Origin: Acidobacteriota bacterium
GTDB lineage: Bacteria > Acidobacteriota > Blastocatellia > Pyrinomonadales > Pyrinomonadaceae
Assembly (NCBI GenBank): GCA_963169175.1
Contig: CAUJFK010000203.1
Span: forward strand, 1 to 10,449
Length of the DNA: 10,449 nt
Reading direction: 5' to 3'
The notes under the pieces were generated by a model. It had not been told where the DNA came from, ran no database searches, and saw only the letters and a list, made by a program, of their open reading frames with translations. A program made the translations under genes and the position numbers. Within the stretch, counting starts at the first letter, position 1; the number at the start of each line of letters is the position of its first letter. This document shows positions 5,964-10,449 of the stretch, piece by piece.

Positions 5964-8273
5964 TTACCTCTGCACCTGATATTGCGATGACGTTGCTACC
6001 AGATAGATCGCCTGTTGGACCCGGGCCAGCGTTTGGGCGGCCGTCGGGGTTGCCGATTGGGTAACGGCTGTTACGGCCGTTAGGATCGTACTCTTCATTT
6101 GCGGCGACATTGTGCCGTGCATCATTCGCCGGTTAAGCTCGTCGACCAGATCGTTTCCGGTCGGATCGGCCGCCGACAATGTCTGCAGGTCGCTAAAGTC
6201 AAGCGATGTTCCGCTCGGTGAGTTCGGAAGGCTGACCGAGATCGGGACAGGTACGGCCGGCGTACCGACGGTCGTGTAAGTGAACCGGTTCACGAAATTT
6301 GTCCGCTGAATGGCTGTCCCGGTCGTCATCAACGCAAACTCCGGCCCAAGCAGCGCGGTTCCGGGAATGACATATCCGGGCGGATAATAATTGAATACGG
6401 TCGGCGACTGGAACGGGACCTGTCCCATTCCGGTATATTCGCTGCGCCCAGTGAAATAGCCGTCACTCTGGCCCAGCATATCCGCCGAGCGGACACCAAA
6501 ACTGCGGACAAAATTCGTCGCATATTGGAACGGCTCGCGAAGTTTGCCAAAATTAGGGTCGGTTTTCGCATCACCGCGTGCTTCCGGATCGAGCAGGATC
6601 GCGCGGATCACAGATTTCATATCACCACGGACACCAAAACCGTTATTGTTAAAAACGCTGACAACGCGGCTGACATAGGCCGGTGTCGGATCGCTGGTCA
6701 CAAGCTGCTGGATCAGGATCTTGCTGACAAACGGCCCGAGGTTCGGGTGATAAAAAATATTGTCGATGGCCTGGTCAAGCGACGCATTGGCATAAGTGTT
6801 GACGTTTGCCATTGTCGTGCAGTTCGCACAGGCAGCGATATTCGTGGTCGTCGAACCAGGATAGCTGAGCAGTGCCTTTACCGTCAGGTCATGCTGATTC
6901 TGATTGATGCTCGTCGAACCGTTGTTCAATAACAGCGGATCGATAAAATTTACGGTTCCAACCGCGATATTCGGGCATGATGCAACCTGATTGCAGAACT
7001 GCCACCCGGTCAGGACCTTGGTAAGGTTGTTTACGCCGTTCTGGTCATAGGTCGGGATCGGGAAACCCTGGCCGTCAAGCTGCAGGGTGCCGTCATCGTT
7101 CAACATGAACAGCCCGATCGTGAAGAGCTGCATTATCTCGCGGGCAAAATTCTCGTTCGGGTTGTTCTTTGTGCTCCGGGCCATGTCGAGATAATCGCCC
7201 ATGGTCGGGCTCAGCGTCATCTGCTTCATCAGCGTGCGATAGTTGCCGAACGCATTATTCGAGAGTATCTTGTGATACTCGACCATATGACGCGATTGCT
7301 GAATGTCGTTGCCGGACGTCACCCAGATCTGGCTTAATGCCCATGCAATGCGATGCCGAAGCTGGTTCTCGCCGTACAGGGCCTCTTTGTTGCCCCATGT
7401 TTGGATCTGGTACATCGTGTACGTGTCTCGATAGCATGTGGCGGGAACATCCGGTGTTTGCGTTTGTTCATTATCGCAATCGGCCGGTGCCGAACCGGGC
7501 TTGAGCGGCTGATTCGGATACGGATTAGTCGGATACGGGGCCTCAAATTGCTCGGCCAGCCATGTCCTTAGCCCGATCCTGCGAATTCGAGAATCGAGCA
7601 GCGGGTTTGGTCCAAATGCCGCTTGTTCAAGAAATCTTGCTCTGTCGCCTGACCATCGGTAGCCGACGTAATCCGGACGGTTGAACATCGCTTTACCAGA
7701 GGCCCGGCCCTGTGATCGCGTCGCCCGGTATGCAAGCATTTCAGAAAATGGGATCGCATCGTCCTGAATGGTGCCGCCGGTCTCGTTGTACCCAATGCGA
7801 GCTCGATCGCTCGTCATTCCACGCCAAGTCACACGGAGCAGAACATCGCCGAACTGCGGCGCATCAAAATAGCCGACCTCGTCCCGAAGATCGAAGATCA
7901 CGGCATAGGTCTTTACCTGGGCCTTGACCGATCGGACCTCGACGACCGGGAATTTATACGAACGGCCCCGTGCATCTTCACCATATACCCGAAACGCACT
8001 CGCGCCTTCGCCAGGCATTGTCGCGATATTCTGTACGAATATCGCCACCCTTGAATTAGGCGGAAACGATTCTATATTTGGAACACTTGGGTTGATGCGG
8101 ATGCCGTTGCCATCCACGGCCAGTACCCTTTTGGCCCCAGGCACTCTCATGAGTACGGGCGATGGTGAATTTGGGTCCGGATCGTCCTGCGCGGCCGCAA
8201 ACGATGAAACGAAAAACAAAACAAGAAATGCAGTGAAAACACGGAAATACCGATGCGCTTTCATGCGTAACAT
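5964..8273 (-). CDS. DUF1800 family secreted protein
   Basis: The 769-residue product starts with a Sec signal peptide (hydrophobic 9-25, likely cleavage after SFAAA, residue 28). A predicted beta-rich domain (about 36-165) precedes the DUF1800 region, which begins near FLEQAAFGP (214-222). It contains RHRIAWALSQIWV (306-318), NPNENFAREIMQLFTIG (371-387), a LTKVLTGWQF segment and SPTVFNYYPP near the C-terminal third. Several cysteine pairs (CDNEQ...ATC, CNQVASC, CANC) fit an oxidising extracytoplasmic site. No enzymatic activity is established for the family. The ATG at 8273 is preceded by AAGGAGG at 8281-8287 with 7-nt spacing, the strongest ribosome binding site in the window, which favours it over the ATG three codons later. 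It is the first gene of the operon with DUF1501; palindromes lie upstream at 8337-8385. Confidence 0.94.
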   Translation of the reverse strand: MLRMKAHRYFRVFTAFLVLFFVSSFAAAQDDPDPNSPSPVLMRVPGAKRVLAVDGNGIRINPSVPNIESFPPNSRVAIFVQNIATMPGEGASAFRVYGEDARGRSYKFPVVEVRSVKAQVKTYAVIFDLRDEVGYFDAPQFGDVLLRVTWRGMTSDRARIGYNETGGTIQDDAIPFSEMLAYRATRSQGRASGKAMFNRPDYVGYRWSGDRARFLEQAAFGPNPLLDSRIRRIGLRTWLAEQFEAPYPTNPYPNQPLKPGSAPADCDNEQTQTPDVPATCYRDTYTMYQIQTWGNKEALYGENQLRHRIAWALSQIWVTSGNDIQQSRHMVEYHKILSNNAFGNYRTLMKQMTLSPTMGDYLDMARSTKNNPNENFAREIMQLFTIGLFMLNDDGTLQLDGQGFPIPTYDQNGVNNLTKVLTGWQFCNQVASCPNIAVGTVNFIDPLLLNNGSTSINQNQHDLTVKALLSYPGSTTTNIAACANCTTMANVNTYANASLDQAIDNIFYHPNLGPFVSKILIQQLVTSDPTPAYVSRVVSVFNNNGFGVRGDMKSVIRAILLDPEARGDAKTDPNFGKLREPFQYATNFVRSFGVRSADMLGQSDGYFTGRSEYTGMGQVPFQSPTVFNYYPPGYVIPGTALLGPEFALMTTGTAIQRTNFVNRFTYTTVGTPAVPVPISVSLPNSPSGTSLDFSDLQTLSAADPTGNDLVDELNRRMMHGTMSPQMKSTILTAVTAVTQSATPTAAQTLARVQQAIYLVATSSQYQVQR

Positions 8274-8336
8274 ACCCTATCCTCCTTCGGGCCTTCACCG
8301 GGTTGGTGGAAACCGGACCTAGTGTTTCAGAGACTG

Positions 8337-8352
8337 CCGCAGGTTTCTGCGG
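8337..8352 (-). other. Perfect hairpin in the DUF1800 5' leader
   Basis: CCGCAG and CTGCGG form a perfect 6-bp stem around a 4-nt loop (AAAC on the transcribed minus strand), about 64 nt before the DUF1800 start. No T-run follows on either strand, so it is not a typical intrinsic terminator. It could stabilise or regulate the leader if transcription begins upstream. Confidence 0.4.
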
Positions 8353-8355
8353 TGC

Positions 8356-8385
8356 GTTAAATAATGTTTAACATATCGGCCGATA
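8356..8385. promoter_or_regulatory. Two adjacent palindromes, possible operators for the DUF1800 operon
   Basis: GTTAAA-TAATG-TTTAAC (8356-8372) is a perfect 6-bp inverted repeat with a 5-nt spacer. One base further on, TATCGGCCGATA (8374-8385) is a perfect 12-bp palindrome. Both lie in the divergent spacer between the DUF1800 operon and the glycosylase gene, about 85-110 nt upstream of the DUF1800 start, where an operator would be expected. No regulator can be assigned. The rest of the 8274-8534 spacer shows no clear promoter. Confidence 0.4.
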
Positions 8386-8534
8386 CTTCGAGCAAGAAGG
8401 GGTATTCATGGTCATTGCATCGGATCCATTTAAGAGAAGCTGCCTAAACAGAACGTTAGACGTAAATCGGGGGTTCAAGGTCTGAATATAATATCAGCTT
8501 GTTCATAAAATATTCAAGACCTAATATTAGAAAA

Positions 8535-9425
8535 ATGTCCAATAGTTTTTTTGTTCCAACACCTGACAAATTTATTTTCCGGCACGCGGTCGGCGGGCAT
8601 GGGTGGTACGACCTTGCTCCATTCGAGTTCGATGAAGCGGCAGGGCGGCTGGACTATGCGTATTCGAGTCGAAGTTCGGGCCGCTGCGAGAGTTTGAGCA
8701 TGGCGGAACGGCCCGGCGGGATCGAGGTGACGGTGGGTTCTAAGCGAGCGGACGAAACGGAAGCGGCCGCAATGGTCAGGCATATCCTAAGGCTGGACGA
8801 GGGCCTTGAGGATTTTTATGCCGCCGTTCGCGGCCATGAACATTTTGATTGGGTCGAGACGAAGAATGCAGGACGGCTTCTCCGGTCGGGCACTGTGTTC
8901 GAGGATCTGATCAAAAGTCTCTGCACCACAAACTGCTCTTGGGGCCTGACAAAAATAATGACCGCAAATCTGGTTGAGAAACTTGGCCAGAAGGGCGTCG
9001 GCGGGCGCAAGGCATTTCCGACGGCAGATCGGCTTGCATCCGTACCGGAAGAATTTTTCCGTAGCGAGATCAAGGCAGGCTATCGATCACCCTATTTTGT
9101 CGAACTAGCGGCATCGGTCGCCTCCGGTGATCTTGACCCCGAGGCATGGCTGACATCCGACAAGCTGACGCCTGAATTGAAGCACGAGATCAAAAAGGTG
9201 AAGGGTATCGGCGATTACGCGGCCGAGAATCTTTTAAAGCTGCTTGGCCGATATGATGGATTGGCGCTCGATTCATGGCTGAGGGCGGGTTTTTACCGGA
9301 AACACAATCGTGAAAAGCCGTGTTCGGACAAGAAGATAGAGAAGCATTATCGGAAATTTGGGAAATGGAAGGGTCTTGCGATCTGGTGTGATATGACAGA
9401 GCATTGGTTCGAGACCGGCAGGTAA
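8535..9425 (+). CDS. HhH-GPD family DNA glycosylase (AlkA/OGG1-like)
   Basis: This protein is predicted to excise damaged bases in base-excision repair. The C-terminal half carries the helix-hairpin-helix KGIGDYAAENLL (223-234), followed by LALDSW with the presumed catalytic Asp246. At the position of the OGG1 catalytic lysine (GVGTKVAD in OGG1) there is Tyr228, so a monofunctional, AlkA-like mechanism without beta-lyase activity is inferred. The N-terminal FFVPTPDKFIF and HGWYDLAPFEFD fit the beta-domain of this glycosylase group. Four cysteines (130, 134, 263, 285) do not have the spacing of an endonuclease III iron-sulfur cluster. I chose ATG at 8535 (296 residues) because the longer frame from TTG at 8499 has no ribosome binding site and adds a non-family lead-in; the 8535 start itself has only a weak AGAAAA. 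Damage specificity is unknown. Confidence 0.9.
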   Translation: MSNSFFVPTPDKFIFRHAVGGHGWYDLAPFEFDEAAGRLDYAYSSRSSGRCESLSMAERPGGIEVTVGSKRADETEAAAMVRHILRLDEGLEDFYAAVRGHEHFDWVETKNAGRLLRSGTVFEDLIKSLCTTNCSWGLTKIMTANLVEKLGQKGVGGRKAFPTADRLASVPEEFFRSEIKAGYRSPYFVELAASVASGDLDPEAWLTSDKLTPELKHEIKKVKGIGDYAAENLLKLLGRYDGLALDSWLRAGFYRKHNREKPCSDKKIEKHYRKFGKWKGLAIWCDMTEHWFETGR

Positions 9426-9557
9426 AACGGGCTGTTAACCAGGTCAACGCACGCGGCAATCCAACTTGACGCTGTTTGCAAACCCTTTTTGCTTAATAAT
9501 TTACGAAGAATTTTATTCCGAGATCTATCGACTTTTTGGGCGGCCCCCACGTCAAAT

Positions 9558-9579
9558 GTACAGGCGAAAATGCCTGTAC
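9558..9579 (+). other. Perfect 8-bp hairpin in the leader of the small secreted protein gene
   Basis: GTACAGGC and GCCTGTAC pair perfectly around GAAAAT. The hairpin ends 11 nt before the AGGAGA ribosome binding site of the next gene. It lacks a T-run, so it is more likely an mRNA 5' stabiliser, a regulatory structure or an operator than a terminator. Confidence 0.5.
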
Positions 9580-9604
9580 TTAATATGATCAGGAGAACGA
9601 AATT

Positions 9605-10096
9605 ATGAATAGCAAAATGATGAAGGTTTTCATTGGAATAGCGGCGGTGATTACGATATTTGTTATGTTTGCTCCGGCAAACGCGCAGAACCGGCGAGAG
9701 GTTCGCGGGAAGCAGATGACAAAAGGCCAGGTCAAAGCGATCATCGATCGGGTTGAAGACCGGCTGGATAATTTTGTCGATAATCTGGACAAGTCGCTGG
9801 ATCGCAGCCGGCTGAACGGGACCGATCGCGAAGATTGGCTAAACCGCCGGGCAAAAGACCTTGAGAAAGCGACCGATGAACTTTCACGCGAATTTGACCG
9901 CCACGATCCATGGGCCGATAGCCGCGAAGAGGTTAGAAAGTGCCTGAACATTGCTTCGGACATCGACGGCAGCGTCAAAAACCGCCGGTTTGGCAGCGTG
10001 ACCGAAGCAAACTGGTCACGCGTTCGATATGAACTAAACAGCCTGGCCGACGTATATAATATGCCGAAGGTCGGCGCGGCCGCCTACCGGAATTGA
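9605..10096 (+). CDS. Small secreted helical protein of unknown function
   Basis: I do not recognise a named family. The 163-residue product has a clear Sec signal peptide: MNSKMMK, a hydrophobic core of about residues 8-23, and likely cleavage after APANA (residue 27). The mature part of about 136 residues is rich in charged residues, with repeated acidic/basic helical segments (VKAIIDRVEDRLDNFVDNLDKSLDRSR, about residues 43-69, shown here by its ends IIDRVEDRL and NLDKSLDRSR). It contains a single cysteine in the EEVRKCLN stretch, so no internal disulfide is possible. It is probably periplasmic and mostly alpha-helical. ATG at 9605 has AGGAGA 8 nt upstream, a good ribosome binding site. It appears monocistronic: a leader hairpin precedes it and a stem-loop follows. 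No neighbour suggests a function. Confidence 0.8.
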   Translation: MNSKMMKVFIGIAAVITIFVMFAPANAQNRREVRGKQMTKGQVKAIIDRVEDRLDNFVDNLDKSLDRSRLNGTDREDWLNRRAKDLEKATDELSREFDRHDPWADSREEVRKCLNIASDIDGSVKNRRFGSVTEANWSRVRYELNSLADVYNMPKVGAAAYRN

Positions 10097-10269
10097 ACAT
10101 GCGTGACCCAAGAGCCGTGGACGCCGGCTCTTGTTCAACCTATTCTTTCTTTTTCTTCGTCTTCTTCGGTGGCAAGCAATTACCAACAACCGAAGAAGAT
10201 GAAGGAGATCCGAATTTTGTGAAGAGAAGCGTCACATCAAAGCGGTATTAGGGCTTTTTCACACATCCT
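10097..10269 (+). repeat. Structured dispersed repeat, copy 2 (possible small RNA)
   Basis: This copy begins just after the stop codon at 10094-10096 and matches 4228-4387. The main stem pairs 10155-10170 (CTTCGTCTTCTTCGGT) with 10189-10204 and contains one G-U pair. It can be extended to 10151-10208 with further G-U pairs, again burying AAGGAGA. Compared with copy 1, the A4284-T4315 pair has become C10164-G10195, a compensatory double change. A small hairpin (10239-10243 with 10253-10257) followed by TTC closes the element, like a short intrinsic terminator. An ATG inside the stem opens only seven codons before a TGA, so the element is not coding. Confidence 0.6.
10109..10133 (+). terminator. 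Stem-loop after the small secreted protein gene, possible terminator
   Basis: CAAGAGCC (10109-10116) pairs with GGCTCTTG (10126-10133) around a 9-nt loop, 12 nt after the stop codon. The sequence that follows is pyrimidine-rich (TATTCTTTCTTTTTC), but the T-run is interrupted and starts about 7 nt away, so this would be an imperfect intrinsic terminator. The equivalent stem is largely lost in the other repeat copy, which suggests it serves this gene. Confidence 0.4.
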
Positions 10270-10320
10270 ACGTTGGGGAATCGTTTTGTAGTAAACTGTT
10301 TCGCGGACGAACTGAGTTAC

Positions 10321-10449
10321 ATGATCGAACCTGGAAAGACCCTTCAGCAGCGTTACCGCATCGACAAGCAGATCGGGCAGGGTGGTATGGGTGCGGTCTA
10401 TGTCGCGACTGACGAACGGTTCCAGAGCACGGTCGCGATCAAAGAAACG
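10321..10449 (+). CDS. Serine/threonine protein kinase, N-terminus (3' end outside window)
   Basis: The frame is open from ATG at 10321 to the right edge (43 codons). It begins MIEPGKTLQQRYRIDKQIG and continues with the glycine-rich ATP loop GQGGMGAVY (19-27) and the VAIK lysine (K41) that anchors ATP phosphates. This is the start of a Hanks-type bacterial kinase of the Pkn/PknB type. Such kinases phosphorylate Ser/Thr on cytoplasmic targets and often have a C-terminal membrane span plus sensor domains, which cannot be seen here. Acidobacteriota encode many of them. No strong ribosome binding site is evident (GAACTGAG lies a few bases upstream). The 51-nt gap after the structured repeat must contain its promoter or leader, but no clear -35/-10 pair could be fixed. 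Confidence 0.92.
   Translation, partial: MIEPGKTLQQRYRIDKQIGQGGMGAVYVATDERFQSTVAIKET

Noticed and set aside
7169..7504. Plus-strand open frame within the DUF1800 region
   Set aside because: It lies wholly antisense to conserved DUF1800 motifs, and its composition is typical of a shadow frame.
8497..8517. SOS or other operator overlapping CTTGTTCATAAAATATTCAAG
   Set aside because: Only the outer four bases and two inner pairs are symmetric; it does not match a known SOS box.
9474..9490. Intrinsic terminator after the glycosylase gene (GTTTGCAAAC, then T5)
   Set aside because: The palindrome has no loop and is AT-rich, so no stable RNA hairpin forms before the T-run.

Overview
The window looks like a chromosomal segment from an Acidobacteriota bacterium, most likely of the Blastocatellia/Pyrinomonadales type. 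This is inferred from the gene set: a DUF1800-DUF1501 secreted pair, an ECF sigma factor with a zf-HC2 regulator, an HhH-GPD glycosylase whose N-terminus carries an HGWYDLAPF motif, and a Pkn-type kinase with a GQGGMG loop. Moderate GC and long, hairpin-rich spacers fit this. No marker gene fixes the taxon.

Layout. Positions 1-1165 (minus strand) hold an ECF sigma factor followed by a putative anti-sigma protein that runs off the left edge. It carries two zf-HC2 modules with identical spacing. A sigma-E-like promoter (GGAACTTTT, 15 nt, CGTAA) lies in front of the sigma gene and suggests autoregulation. Positions 1481-3075 (plus) hold a flippase-like integral membrane protein (LPG_synthase_TM/UPF0104) and nrdR. 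Positions 3073-3405 are a 333-bp palindromic element with arms of about 105 bp and seven hairpins. Its left edge supplies the nrdR stop codon. A further copy of its terminal motif supplies the pgsA stop codon, and pgsA (3420-4112, minus) follows. Positions 4416-8273 (minus) hold a tightly coupled two-gene operon, DUF1800 then DUF1501, one with a Sec signal and the other with a Tat signal. Positions 8535-10096 (plus) hold an HhH-GPD DNA glycosylase and a small secreted helical protein. At the right edge (10321 onward, plus) is the N-terminus of a serine/threonine kinase.

The genes are mostly housekeeping, regulatory or accessory, and I see no defence system, CRISPR array, prophage or biosynthetic cluster. 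The most unusual material is non-coding. First, a structured element of about 160-170 bp occurs twice (4228-4387 and 10097-10269); its long stem shows a compensatory base-pair change and it ends in a terminator-like hairpin. Second, the palindromic element is embedded in the 3' ends of nrdR and pgsA. The first could be a small-RNA family or a mobile hairpin repeat, and the second a MITE-like repeat. Both can be tested by copy-number searches in the parent genome.
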